Origin: Corallium rubrum
Lineage: Eukaryota; Cnidaria; Anthozoa; Scleralcyonacea; Coralliidae
Assembly (NCBI GenBank): GCA_964035015.1
Contig: OZ036010.1
Coordinates: 12,372,986-12,436,985 of the forward strand
Length of the DNA stretch: 64,000 nucleotides
Reading direction: 5' to 3'
Shown here: piece after piece, positions 1 to 10,664 of the stretch
Numbering within the stretch: the stretch's first letter is position 1
Layout: each line of letters begins with the position of its first letter
Notes under the pieces: model-generated
The model's database searches: none
What the model was told of the DNA's origin: nothing
The model's input: the letters and a program-made list of their open reading frames with translations, nothing else
Made by a program: the position numbers and the translations under genes

Positions 1-30
1 TTATTTTATACTAGATAATTCTCATTAGTC

Positions 31-690
31 GTATCTAAACTTTTCTCCTTAACGGTATATAAGGGGTAACCAACTGATCAAAATATAACTGGGTTGCTCA
101 TCCGGCTCCAACAATGAAGCCAGAGGAGGCGATGTCGAATTTGGAGTACCAAGATGGCCACCACGGAAAATTGTATATTTTCGTAGCACGAAAAGAGACG
201 AAAAAAAAACACATTAAAAATACTTCTGCCATTGGTGTCAAATAACGAACAATGTAAAAAGTTTAGAAACTTAGTTTTTGCATTTGTTGGTATTATTAAG
301 AAGTTCTGCTCCTCCCAGTAATCGATAAACTTGCCTATATCACAAAACTCGTAAAAAACAAACGAAATCAGTGAATAACTTCATTATAAAACTATCTATA
401 TACCTTTGGTATTAAAGCATAAGTCTTTACAAAGCCTTGAAGCTGTGGTTGACAATTTCGGACTCATGCATTTGCTTGTATTTCCCTTCTGTTTTTTGGT
501 AGTAATATCGGTAAATTGCCATGTGAGAATTGTTTTATATATGGCTTTGCCGACTCCCCCGGTAAACTCTTACTACTCTTAAACCCACAAGGTACACTGG
601 ACCTGGAGTACCAATATGGCCGCCAGTGGCTTTAAAATGTTTAGTGCTGACCGTAACGAATGAGCAATCCAGTTGTATAGTGGTCAGTGG
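31..690. mobile_element. Degenerate MITE-like insertion in GPCR copy A intron
   Basis: CTCATTAGTC occurs at about 21-30 and 687-696, while copy B has a single CTTAGTCC at this place (near 52967), so the DNA between is inserted. Inner ends are imperfectly inverted: AACTGGGTTGCTCATCCG near 90 and CGAATGAGCAATCCAGTT near 658. Two copies of GGAGTACCAAKATGGCCRCC are in direct orientation. Exact termini are unclear. Confidence 0.55.
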
Positions 691-1066
691 GTAACTCTCA
701 TTAGTCCAGTGTTACTACAGGAGGAAACCAGTGTACCCGGAGAAAACCAAGCAAAACATTTGAAATTTAAGTCGTGTTTAGTAAATTGCTTGCCCTAGTG
801 TTGTGTCATTATCAGCATGCACGTTCGATCTCTGTCTGGTGCTCAGAAACATTTTCTAAGCAAACAGACGCCTGCGCTCAGGGGCGGCGCTAAAGGTGTG
901 TGTGTTTTGGGGTAGGGGGTGGCGGTGGGGGGACAACCCCCACGCGTCAGTGAGTCGGCAAATTCGGCAAATTATTGCTAGGAATGAAGTTCTTGCTTAC
1001 TAATCCATCTTAGCATGATAAACAAGCTTGATATTACATGCAGATGCTTTGGACATGAACCAAGTC

Positions 1067-1933
1067 CAGGGGCGCCGGAGCCACGGGGGCAGCTGCCCCC
1101 GCTGCCCTCTCAGCGCGGGGGCAGCACGGGGGCAACCAATTGCCCTTTTTCGTAAGAGGAATGTTTTCTCCAGGAATTACCATTTGTATTAAATGACTTT
1201 GTATTAATACGTCAAATGTCTCACAAGCTAACTTATTACTGCAGACCACGCAGAGGCAGCAAACTAATTTTGCCTTGGGTTAGCTGTGTCCAAGCGTTCT
1301 TGAAATTTGAAGGGTGGAAAAAAGCCCTGACATCAGCTGGTCACAGTACCCAGAAATACTGGGTGTAATAAATTAGCAATTTAGTGTAGTTTGCAAAATC
1401 ATCCTGAGTAATGGCAGCCCCGTGGGAGAAGTTCATTGTAATGGCGGTCCTATTCGTCCCGTTGACGGTCCCGTTGAAGCTATTTGATCATAACTGACAC
1501 AAAACTATGCATAAATATGTTTCACGAGGAATGTTTAAGAAAAGCAATCAATCAATGAAAATGCAGAATCTAACAGCCGATGCCAGAACCTTTTCCTACC
1601 TTACCAATTTCAAAATGGCCCTGAGAACGAGGTTGAGCTGTGTCTTGTGCCCACTTTTTTCACTTGGCGGGTGCATGTTTTCTGATTCATTAAAGTTGTC
1701 ATGTTTTCTTAAATGTAAATAGGAATGTAGCATCAATATGTACAATTCAGTTATTGAATTTTCTTTCTCACTACATTGTCATTCAGTATGTTATACCGTT
1801 ATGCTTTTTGGTTATTTTATACTATAGAGCAAACTTGGCGAACATTATTTACCAGGGGGAAAAATTAATGCTGAAAAAAGTGCCCTTTTTATATGGCTGC
1901 CCCCGCCGCCTTAAGTAGCTTCCGGCGCCCCTG
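1067..1933. mobile_element. Non-autonomous hAT-like transposon, 867 bp
   Basis: The ends CAGGGGCGCCGGA and CCGGCGCCCCTG are inverted and flanked by the identical 8-base sequence ACCAAGTC (1059-1066 and 1934-1941). Terminal CAGGGGC and an 8-bp duplication are typical of hAT. G/C-rich subterminal blocks (GGGGGCAGC) occur at both ends. No transposase is encoded. Confidence 0.85.
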
Positions 1934-2502
1934 ACCAAGTCCTAAGTCAATCACTGTTAATTGGCATCAAAACCAAGGCGTTAAGCGTGAAGACTTAAGA
2001 ACATCAGTTTATAAGCTACATAATAATTTGTTTTTGTTATTTTCTTTGTTACAATTGAAAAAAATGACAGTTTGTACTATCAATCTTATTATCACTACAC
2101 TATCAAAGAACGTGTTGGATTAGAAAAGCAGCATGTCAATGCACCCATGCTGGCTATGCAAACTGTTTAAAATATCTTTCAGACTTTTTATTGTCAAAGC
2201 GCAGACTGTATTTGTGTTTTGATTCCTCTTCTCTTAATTTATAGAAAAACCTTATCAAATATAATACATGTATTCTAATAAGTAGTATTTAAAAAAAAGA
2301 GCCATCTAGGGCTTTAACAAACATGTGTTCAAGAAATGACTCAATACTGTTGAAATACATATGCACATACTGCTACGTAGACCTGGTTAATGACTCAGCA
2401 AAGTACGTTACATAGTGACTCGACAAAACTTCACCTTACACCCCCCCACCCCCCCCCACCCCCCCCACCCCCCCCCAATAAAAGAGGTCTAGTGCTGCCC
2501 CT

Positions 2503-2946
2503 GCCTGCGTTAAACGTCGCACAATAGACGAATTTAATTCAGACGAATTTAATTGTTTGAATTTTATTCGACGATCACGAAACTGCGACGTATAACTCGA
2601 CTAAATTTGACACGCGAATTAAATCGGTCTCGCCAATTAAATTCGCCTGAGTCAGACGGATATAGTGCGACGATAATGCGTGTTCGAGCCACACGACGAA
2701 TTAATGGTCGCGTCGAATTAAATGTTTCTCTTCTGTCTGTGACAATTCGGGGCCATGTTTTAGAAGTCGTTTTCAGGATCCACGTGTCCAAGTAAAAACT
2801 AAAAACAACTCAGTAAATTCTATAACTGAAAATTCAACGACGTTTAACGACGTTTAACTCGACGTACGTCGCATTACGGATGAAGTTAATTCGAATTGAA
2901 TTCGTCTGAATTACATTCGTCTATTTTGCGACGTTTGGCGCAGGTC
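2503..2946. mobile_element. MITE with AACGTCGCACAATAGACG termini
   Basis: The termini CTGCGTTAAACGTCGCA and TGCGACGTTTGGCGCAG are imperfect inverts, and both continue into AATAGACGAATTTAATTC-type sequence. The inside is full of GACGAATTAAATTCG words and CGACG. A second copy with nested insertions lies at 35570-36400. ORFs in both strands here are repeat artefacts. Copy B lacks it at the matching intron site. Confidence 0.8.
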
Positions 2947-2949
2947 TAA

Positions 2950-3077
2950 GGCTGTTTTCCACATACCAATTAGTCCGCGCGGGCAGAGCGGGCTTTGAAA
3001 GTTGGAAATATTTCAACTCCCCACGCCCACCCTCCGCCCACGCGGGCAAAGCGGACGTAATGGGAAACAGCTTTTAC
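2950..3077. mobile_element. Small palindromic MITE shared by both GPCR copies
   Basis: The ends GGCTGTTTTCCACATACC and TAATGGGAAACAGC are inverted, with GCGGGCAAAGCGGACG-type words inside. The same element sits at the matching intron position of copy B (54907-55060), so it predates the gene duplication. Confidence 0.8.
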
Positions 3078-3144
3078 ACCATGCAAGCTTGCGAGCGTAC
3101 TAGATGTACTAAATGTATACGTACAATTCTTAATGGTTACTCAC

Positions 3145-3413
3145 CCCAAGCAATAACACAGCACTTTAACATAAATTTTGGACCATGTGCAGGAAGAACT
3201 TTAACAAATGCCAGGTACATGTTAAAAGCTTCTACAGCCGTCCACATGAATGCCGCTAGTAAAGAATAATGTAATGCTATTGCAGCTGCACGACAACTAG
3301 CCAACGAAGAGGTCTTGGATCTCTCAGCAGCCGCAAGAAAGACAATTAATGTTAAAGACAACGCGACGCAAACGTTGAGTAAGATCTGAGCAGGAATCTT
3401 TCGTCTAAGCTCT
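3145..3413 (-). CDS. Adhesion GPCR copy A, exon encoding ICL1-TM2-TM3 up to start of TM4
   Basis: This exon of a family B2 (adhesion) seven-helix receptor runs from LRRKIPAQ (first intracellular loop) through TM2 (around SLTLIVFLAAAE) and TM3 (around YSLLAAFMWTAVEAFNMYL) to KCCVIAWG at the start of TM4. It is bounded by a TTTTCAG acceptor and a GTGAGT donor. It is 269 bases long, starts after two bases of a split Lys codon and ends after one base of a Gly codon, exactly as in the copy B exon at 55125-55393. The reading frame is open. The following TM4-7 exons are not in the window: intron homology with copy B places the TM4 exon roughly 100 bases left of base 1. The protein would sit in the plasma membrane; its ligand cannot be read from the sequence. 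Confidence 0.92.
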
Positions 3414-3554
3414 CTGAAAATGAAAGAAAGTTGATAATATTAGAGTCAAGAACGCATCAAAATATGATAAATTGTACGTATGCATGTAGTGCATGTGGTA
3501 CGTTTGCGAGCTCGGTACAAATGTAACAAACTTTTGGTATACGTTCGTCAAGCT

Positions 3555-3800
3555 CAATTACTCTGAGAAGATTTCTGAGACCCCGGACAGGGTTCGAACC
3601 TGCAAACTTCACATGCACTACATGTATGTACACTTTAAAGTGCATATGAAACGAAAATTAAGTTTGTCTTATTTGAAAGAACACTTAAAATTATAGAGTA
3701 ACATATTTTGCAGTTTTTCGTTTCGTTGTTTTGCTCTTGAGATATTTTAGTTTGTTTTATATGATTGCAGATTCGAGCCCTGTCTGGGGTGTCAGAAATC
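3555..3800. repeat. Inverted pair of tRNA-like B-box segments (SINE-derived)
   Basis: CAGGGTTCGAACCTGCA at about 3588 and TGCAGATTCGAGCCCTGTC at about 3767 are inverted versions of a tRNA B-box region, with ACCAAACGTCTGC-type flanks. The related plus-strand segment in copy B is at 56350-56430. Confidence 0.55.
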
Positions 3801-3870
3801 TTTTCTGCCATTGAGCTTGACGAACGTCTACCAAACGTCTGCAAGGAAAGTTTCAAGAATTGTTGCAGCG

Positions 3871-4553
3871 TGTAAGATACGATACGATACGATACCATAA
3901 CTTTATTTACCCACGGTAGGTCTTTCAGGATAAAATAAGAGTAACAAAAGTATACTGAGCTAATTATAAAGAGGTTACAAAGCTATATACTAATTAACTA
4001 ACTAAAATATATAAAAAGGAAATGAAGGGGAAAAAATACCTGCTTTACAAAGACGCCGTGCAATATGAAAATTAGTCACTCTGAAAAGTGTGGGAACTTA
4101 TTGGGGTCTTAAAGTTTGCCAGTGAAGGAGCTTGTCTTAGGTTTGATGGCAAGCCATTCCACAGTACCGCTCCACTGTAACTGAAACTTCTTTTATAGTA
4201 GTCAGTACGCGGAAGAGGAACTGCTAGCTTGTTTTCTACATTTCTCAAGTTATAAGACGTAATGTCCGTTCGATTGATAAATCTAGAGCTCAAATATTCT
4301 GGTGTTAGAGCGTTCAGAGCTTTGTACATTAAAATTGATTTATCAACCTTACGCTGGTGATCTAATTTGTTCCATTTCAACGAATGGAAAAGTTCGTTTG
4401 TACTAGTATCGTAACTTGAGAACGTAATTATACGCGCAGCACGATTTTGGAGTTTTTGAAGTTTTTGAGAAAGGCCTTTGTTACAGTTTCCCCAAACCAC
4501 ATTACAATAGTTAAAATGAGGTTGTACTAAAGCATTGTAAACAGTTGCTATCA
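3871..4553 (-). mobile_element. 5'-truncated non-LTR retrotransposon (L2/CR1/Jockey-like), 3' end of reverse transcriptase ORF
   Basis: On minus, the reading ATVYNALVQPHFNYCNVVWG followed by LQNRAARIITFSSYDT, WNKLDHQRKV, YLSSRFI and FSYSGAVLWNGLPSNLR is the C-terminal region typical of LINE reverse-transcriptase proteins. The open part is 4072-4552. The 3' UTR ends in four GTATC repeats, a microsatellite tail as in L2/CR1-type elements. It is absent from the matching intron position of copy B (around 56548), so it inserted after the GPCR duplication, probably together with or inside a hAT-like repeat (4553-5205). Confidence 0.9.
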
Positions 4554-5205
4554 GGGTCGTAGGCAGGATTTTTTAGTCAGGGGGGGCAGTAAGACTGACA
4601 AATTTCTAGGGGGCGGAGTATGCTCCCCCGGAAATTTTTGGAAATCGAGTCTCTGAAATGGCATTTCCCGCGATCTGACATCATACTTGAGCAACTGAAT
4701 TTTGAACATTTTAAAACATACTTTTTAAGACACATTCCCTCATTTTTACAAAAGATTTTTTCTAAAACTACAGTATCACATATTTACAAAGACAACTACA
4801 ATCATTTGCAACTCACTTGTCACTTTTCACAAAAATGTTCAAAAGTTTCGTTTGGATGTTCAAAGTTCGTTTTGAACTAGGCAATTGATTGCCGGCTACT
4901 AGGAACCAAGAAGGCAATCAAATGCGTAGTTTAAAACGAGCTTTGAACTTCCCAACGAACTTGCGAACTTCGGAACGAACTTCCGAACATTTTGCTGAAA
5001 GTGAGTAGCAAGTGACTGTAAAATAATAGTTACTCTAACGGGATAAAGCGCGAACACAACGCGAAAATTCATTGTCAGAGTTATGATGTTAATTAAACGA
5101 CTAGTTAGTTCTTTATTCTGTGATTGGGAACAAATGTGATGTGTAACACCACAAAAATCATATTTTGGAATCTCTCGGGGGGGGGGGGGGGGGGCAGTTG
5201 CCCCT
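4553..5205. repeat. hAT-like or related repeat with G-runs, interrupted by the LINE fragment
   Basis: The stretch holds CAGGGTCGTAGGCAGG at its left end and a G-run followed by GCAGTTGCCCCTGG at its right end. The copy B intron runs straight from the equivalent of 3870 to 5206, so this is inserted DNA. A related stretch (GAAATGGCATTTC, CCGGGGGAGCATG) is at 32540-32660. The ORFs seen here are not convincing genes. Confidence 0.5.
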
Positions 5206-5578
5206 GGCAAATTCGTGCGAGAAAAATTGCGGCAATCATTGCATAAAGTAGAATCGAGTGCAACGTTGCAGCAACTTGTCGGGCAACCATCTTAAAAGGA
5301 GAAGGCTGTATTTTGGCTAAAAAATTTTTTTTGATTTTTTGAAAAATATCCGTGGAATAAAAAGTAAATTAAAGCGGTTAGCCTTTACTTTTTGTCCGAT
5401 TTTGGTCACTTTTGAAACTTTTGAGTTAGGGTCAAAAACGGTTAAATAAAGTCGTTTTAGACCTTCTGTTAACCATTGCATTGTATGTTACACGCCGCTG
5501 CAACAGCAGCAGTGCTAGCAGTAACAAGGACAACATCGTCATCAACAACAACAACAGAAGCAATAACAACTTATTACT

Positions 5579-5691
5579 TTTTCAAAAGATTATTTTGGGA
5601 CAGTGAACTCGGGTGGAGATAATATTAAGGTGTTACTCCGAATCCCGCGAACTTCTAACCCGACTTCATTGTCCCACAATAATCATTTGAA
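5579..5691. repeat. Imperfect hairpin at the left end of the SINE insertion
   Basis: TTCAAAAGATTATTTTGGGA and its approximate inverse TCCCACAATAATCATTTGAA flank a stretch rich in GAACTCGGG/CCGCGAACTTC. It is part of the DNA inserted in copy A only. Confidence 0.55.
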
Positions 5692-5799
5692 ATCGTCATG
5701 TATGAAGACTGTTGTCTAGATATTGAAGAAACTAGGATGTTTCGAAATATCGAGTAGCCTAAGTATACTATCATTCGACCGTCAGCTCCCAACTTGACC

Positions 5800-6313
5800 T
5801 GTTCCCAACTTGATCTGTAGCTCAGTTGGTAGAGCCATAGATAATGGAAGGGGAACTGGATAGGAAACTTACGAAACCGGAAACGATGTTTGCACAACTT
5901 GCTATGGTAATTATATACACTTATAAGCTAATGCACTAACGAGTGATCACACATGGCCAGGATCAACCATTGCTGAAATTAAACAATAGTGTAATATCAC
6001 TTAAGTCAGTAGTGTCTGATTTTAACCATGTGGGACCACCCATTAGGTGCATTAGCCCCTTATAAGTGCATAATTACCATAGCAAGTTGTGCAAACATCG
6101 TTTCCGATATCGTAAGTTTCCTATCCAGCTCCCCTTCCATTATCTATGGTAGAGCATCGGACTAGTAAACCGAAGGTCGCGGGTTCGAATCACAGCCAGG
6201 CCAATTAGTGGAGTTTTCTCCACTTGTCCGGGGAACGGAAACGGGTGAAGATTGCACGCAGGCTAGGTATATGGTTCGTCACTTGGAGTAATTACGTACA
6301 CCTTAATATTATT
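5800..6313 (+). mobile_element. tRNA-derived SINE split by a MITE
   Basis: An A-box (TAGCTCAGTTGGTAGAGC) at 5818-5835 and a B-box (GGTCGCGGGTTCGAATC) at 6174-6190 belong to one tRNA-like head whose middle is interrupted at 5836-6147. The tail continues GCCAGGCCAATTAGTGG, then TTGTCCGGGGAACGG. The total insert, including the hairpin at 5579-5691, is flanked by the 12-base duplication AACTTATTACTT (5568-5579 and 6314-6325), which fits LINE-assisted retroposition. Confidence 0.8.
5836..6147. mobile_element. MITE inserted between the A and B boxes of a SINE
   Basis: Its arms of about 90 bases, starting CATAGATAATGGAAGGGGA, are nearly perfect inverts. The 8-base duplication GGTAGAGC flanks it (5828-5835 and 6148-6155). 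The motif ACTGGATAGGAAACTT is shared with the ends of the larger element at 53372-54898, so both are probably one hAT-like family. Confidence 0.88.
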
Positions 6314-6327
6314 AACTTATTACTTAC

Positions 6328-6446
6328 TTCAAAACCAATATTGTAATGATGGTCAGGACTAGTCCAGTCAATGACAACGCACATCCAATATAACTAATTA
6401 AACCAAGTATTCTGTCATGAGATGTTTCTTCGTTGGGGTATATGTC
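6328..6446 (-). CDS. Adhesion GPCR copy A, TM1 exon
   Basis: A 119-base exon encodes the stretch from DIYPNEE through ILGLISYIGCALSL to ITILVLK, which is the linker after the GPS and the first transmembrane helix. The acceptor (CTTAG) and donor (GTAAGT) are clean. Phases fit the GAIN exon upstream, which ends on a codon boundary after AMLM, and the TM2-3 exon downstream, which completes the Lys codon. The copy B exon at 56769-56887 has identical length. A retroposed SINE sits directly against the donor side (5580-6325); its 12-base target duplication includes AACTTATTACTT next to this exon. Confidence 0.92.
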
Positions 6447-6487
6447 CTAAGGAGAAAACAATTATCACTTATTGGACGAGTCTGAGC

Positions 6488-6594
6488 AAAATATCATGAT
6501 TTGTCAGTGTCTCGCTACCAGTTATTTGCCTCTGCCTTCGGCATAGGCAAATAACTAGTATCTCGCCACTGACAAATCAAGATATTTTTGCTAT
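6488..6594. repeat. Long hairpin with GCCTTCGGC apex
   Basis: The arms TGATTTGTCAGT...AGTTATTTGCC and their inverse pair over about 45 bases with a GCCTTCGGC centre. No gene is seen. Confidence 0.75.
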
Positions 6595-7036
6595 AGACGA
6601 GTTCAATAATTGATTTATCATTCATAAAATAGTTAAAAAATTGAAATGCCTGAAGTTAGAGATCGTCATTCTTCTCTCTGTCTTCGGCATACTAAAATCT
6701 TCACTAAATCTTCCTTTTAAATATTTCTTAAGTATATTTTCGTTATGGATGCTTCCAAATACTCTCGATTACTTCCTCGATTAGTCCCTGGCGTGTGCCT
6801 AAATGGAGGAATTGCTCCGACTTGTGATTGGATGATAAAAAATAGTAACAGTGGTGTAGAGTTACCATGTGGAGTTATTCTCGGTCTCTCGCTCCCAGAG
6901 GCCGTATTCCCGTTTATACGCTTCAACATCTGAAATTCTGGTTCATTAAGTGTTCAGGCAGTTGTATTAAATATACGAAAGTTTTATCTATCCGATTATT
7001 CTATATTTGAAGACGAAGCCAGTTGTGTTTAGTCAA

Positions 7037-7037
<1 letters not shown>

Positions 7038-7116
<79 letters not shown>
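7038..7116. repeat. (TA)n microsatellite
   Basis: About 39 uninterrupted TA units. Confidence 0.99.
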
Positions 7117-7120
<4 letters not shown>

Positions 7121-7400
7121 GAAATTCATTACTAATTCATCAGTTTTGCAGCCAATCCAATTTCAGAAATACGTCACATGTGTACCCCTGTAAACCCCAT
7201 ACAAACTAAGACCAATGATGCTAATTAGTTACAACCACTAGTGGATGTATACTCTTCGGATACAACCACTAGTGCTTGTAACTAATTAGCAATTAGCATC
7301 TCAATATCCCAAAGGGATTTTTACTATTTATTCATTTCACAAGTTGTTTCGGCTCGTGATTGTATATTCAATACAACACGGCCGCTCGTGTTGTAAACAT

Positions 7401-7401
<1 letters not shown>

Positions 7402-7459
<58 letters not shown>
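7402..7459. repeat. (TA)n microsatellite
   Basis: About 29 TA units directly after a GTTGTAAACATTACATA stretch; the same flank precedes the array at 7782-7838. Confidence 0.98.
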
Positions 7460-7462
<3 letters not shown>

Positions 7463-7687
7463 AAACACTCATTAATAATTCATGAAGAAAACACAAAAGA
7501 AATCATGACCGTGAAGGAGGTTGTATATCTGATACAAACCACACGTGGTTGTATCACATATACAACCACTAGTGGTTGTATATCGGGTCACTATCTCCGC
7601 TCTAAAACATTGAAATTGAGCTTTTTCTGAATTAATCTGAAGAAATATGACTCATATTAACATCAAAGACTTGGCGTGTTTTAAGCT

Positions 7688-7781
7688 GTTTACAACATTC
7701 GCGTCCGTGTTGTATCGAATATATAATCACTCGCCTTCGGCTCGTGATTGTATATTCGATACAACACGGCCGCTCATGTTG

Positions 7782-7838
<57 letters not shown>
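7688..7838. repeat. Hairpin with CGCCTTCGGCTCG apex next to a (TA)n array
   Basis: TTTACAACATTCGCGTCCGT and its approximate inverse pair over about 45 bases around GCCTTCGGC (7688-7787). A (TA)n array follows (7782-7838). A half copy of the hairpin occurs at 7345-7400. Confidence 0.75.
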
Positions 7839-7840
<2 letters not shown>

Positions 7841-8129
7841 AGGTTTGCCCCAAAAGCAAAATGCTTATCGAAGGGGGTTAACCAATCTTTCTTTAATATT
7901 ACGAGTAGAACCACATAGTTTTAATAGTGTGTATTTGTCGGTCTCTGTTAGCATTTTGATAGATATCTAATAAGGATGTTGGAGTATTAATGTAACTCAG
8001 ATACACCGCTTTTAAATTACTATTTTTATCGTACAATCACAGGTAGGAGCAATTCCTCCATTTAGCCACACGTAGCCCCGCCATCACCGCCATGTTTACG
8101 AAAATTATTTGCGGTCAGAAGCACTATCG

Positions 8130-8515
8130 CTAGTGGCATGCTCCGAAAATATATTATTATACAATACTGATACAATCTCAACTGCGATTGTCTAAAAACC
8201 TACAGATAATTCTTGATGTCTTGCAACCTACAAAATATCAAATATTATCTGTAACTATGACGCGCTGGCCACAGTGGCCAGCGGTTTGAACAAAACAAAC
8301 ATGGCGGCCGTCCTTGCGGATTTGGCACGTTTTGTTGACGCTAAAACTATTTGCAGGCGAATTAACCAATCAGAATGCGGGATAGAAACCAAATGAATGA
8401 TTAATATATGTTATTGACCGAATGTGAGGTCCGGATAGGAAAAAAGAACGAAACCAATATCTTTCTATCCGGACCGAACAAGCGAGGTCAATATGTTATT
8501 TAATATATGGCAAAA
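8130..8515. repeat. Repeat family also present at 46960-47230, ending in a TTGACCG...CGGTCAA-type hairpin
   Basis: ACAGATAATTCTTGATGTCT, TATGACGCGCTGGCCAC and ACAAAACAAACATGGCGGCC are shared with 46960-47120. The right part forms a hairpin (GAGGTCCGGATAG and CTATCCGGACC). The 46960 copy holds a longer reading frame. Confidence 0.6.
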
Positions 8516-8998
8516 CTATAGCTCCTTGTTTTTAAAAAATAACTTTGACTTTAGTTTAATTAACATTCATAGTGTAGCGACAAAAGCCTGTCGACAAAAC
8601 ATTCATAAATCACAGAAGTGCAAATGATTAAAAAAACGCCTCCAAAAGACTTCTCTAAGTTTTCATAAGCTAATAAAAAAAACAAGTCCAAAACCTTCCT
8701 ATTTACTTCACAAACGTTGAAGAAATAAATTACAGCCGTGAGCGGCCCATATTGCTGGTTTCCGACCACTAATGGACCAATCAGAATGCTCCATTTTTAA
8801 GATGGACCGGCCTGCCATATAATAAATAGAATTATTCTTTTTTAAAGTTTGCATGGTGACAAATAGTAATATAAGCGGGAATTTGTGGAAATACCATACA
8901 CGAAGATGTACCACAGTAGCCAACACAAATTGTATAAACTCTTTGCACACACACACTTTCAAACTTTCTAACTTTTAGTGTAACTTTTCGCTACTTAC

Positions 8999-9614
8999 CA
9001 TCAACATTGCAAAATTTGTAAGGTGATTACATCTACAAGTTATCGTCCCATCTCGACTAACACCTCGAAATTCACAACCTTCTTGAGACCAATTTCCCTG
9101 AGTAAAATTCCAGTAGCTGCATAATGTACTAGTTTTGTCGCCAGGCTTCAAATTCGAAAACGATATTTCAACTGGATCTCTTAAATTCGAAACGGTCAGG
9201 GCTTTAATGCCACCGGCAATAACATAACTGTTTAGTAAACGTTTGGAGGACTCCATTTCGGATTGATTGGAAGTCACCCGAAAGAATTTTGACTCCTTGT
9301 AAAAAGCTAAGATAACTTTTTGTGGGCTAGAAAGATTTGCTAAAGAAGACTCGTTGAATATTGTCGGAGGGATGCGAATTATCGTTGCTTTCGGTGCAGA
9401 AACTTCCTTGTCGTATGAAAATTCTTTCACAATACTCATATTCCCTTGTGGTCCAATATTCGTGTCGTTTATTACCCCTGCGAATGTTAGTCCATGAAAG
9501 AAATGCGGTTGAGCGAGAGATACATCGACAGCGAAATTCTTCAGCGTTTTCTGGAAAGGTTTCTCCAAACTGATTGTTAATGTCCCGACAAGAGTGTTCA
9601 ACGCTTCAACTATC
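8999..9614 (-). CDS. Adhesion GPCR copy A, GAIN subdomain B and GPS exon
   Basis: A 616-base exon encodes most of the autoproteolysis-inducing (GAIN) domain and ends in a canonical GPS. Near the end the protein shows Cys-x2-Trp, GNW, EGCEF, and CRCNHLTNFAML, so the four Cys and two Trp of the GPS are present and the predicted self-cleavage site is between Leu and Thr of HLT. Several N-glycosylation sequons (NDT, NLS, NES) fit an extracellular location. The acceptor is TTTCCAG, the donor GTAAGT. The exon is intact. Compared with copy B (61559-62174) it is the same length and about 89 percent identical in protein by eye, with most differences in the N-terminal third. Confidence 0.95.
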
Positions 9615-9947
9615 CTGGAAAAATATGAAAGAAAATACAATACAATATATTAAGATATATGTTTTAGTACATTTTTTGTAATTATTGTTGTTTTCATGAA
9701 TTGTTTAAGTGATTTCAAACTTTGCATGGTGGTGTTTTGTTATTATAATAGGGCAAAATTACTTGAATATGATTGGCTAGTGAAGAAGGTATTTTTTTGT
9801 AATTCAGAGCAAAATTACTTGCACTTGACTGGTTCTTCGATCAGCAGTACTTGTTGTAAAAATTATTGCCCAGCAAATAATTCGTAACAAAGCCATGATA
9901 AAATCAAAAGTCGCAAGTAAGCATGATAAAAATTTTTTTAATAAAGA

Positions 9948-9984
9948 ACTAACGTTTCGTCACTAACTAGCGACATCATCAGAG
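9948..9984 (-). other. Hammerhead-ribozyme-like core motif
   Basis: On minus, CTGATGATGTCGC, a TAGTTA loop, GTGACGAAAC gives the conserved CUGAUGA, a five-pair stem II (GUCGC with GUGAC) and GAAAC. Stems I and III were not established. Hammerhead motifs are known in Penelope-like elements and small retroposons of cnidarians. Confidence 0.5.
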
Positions 9985-10534
9985 TGATAAATATTTACAA
10001 AATTGTCTCAGCTGTATACCTAAGCAATTACAAAAATACTTGCAGTACTTGCTGTACTTGCATGTGGTTGGTCGCCAACAGTGATGAACCTCAAACTATT
10101 TATTGTCTTCGTTTAAATGGTCTGTTTTAGTTAAATATCAAAGTCTTGTCTTTTATGTGGAACTCTATTTTAAAAAAACGGCGAAAGACAAACCAGCTAT
10201 ACGTAACCTTCAAACATCGTTTGAAAGCAAGGTCATAAATATTTTACAAATTCATTGACCAAACAAATTTAATCACTTCAGAATTGTTTTTATCTAAGAC
10301 TCTTATGTTTCTCTTTACAATTTACCTGGTGTATTGAAAGGTAAAAAGGTTATAAATAAAAGATAATTCTCAAAACTTCACCAGCTCACTGACTCGTTGT
10401 TGACTTGACTGTTGACATTTCAAACTGTCAGTGCGTAGCCGGGGGGGAGGGGGACTCCCTTTTATGCGCTCGCTCCGTGTTTAAGTGTTCTTTCAAATAA
10501 GACAAACTTCATTTTCGTTTCATAGCCACTTCAA

Positions 10535-10620
10535 GAACAAACCATTAACATTTATTCGTTTTTTTCTCAGATATCTACTTATTTTTCATAATTCTAGATA
10601 GATAATACGTACGTGATATG
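10535..10620. repeat. Intron segment shared with copy B (63393-63470)
   Basis: ACAAACCATTAACATTTATT, CGTTTTTTTCTCAGATATCT and TTTTCATAATTCTAGATAG are almost the same as at 63393-63460, where the segment continues as the (GATA)n array. It marks homologous intron DNA of the two GPCR copies. Confidence 0.8.
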
Positions 10621-10664
10621 CCTTTAGCCCTTTCTAGTTTGTCTTGCTCTGAAGAAATCCTGCG

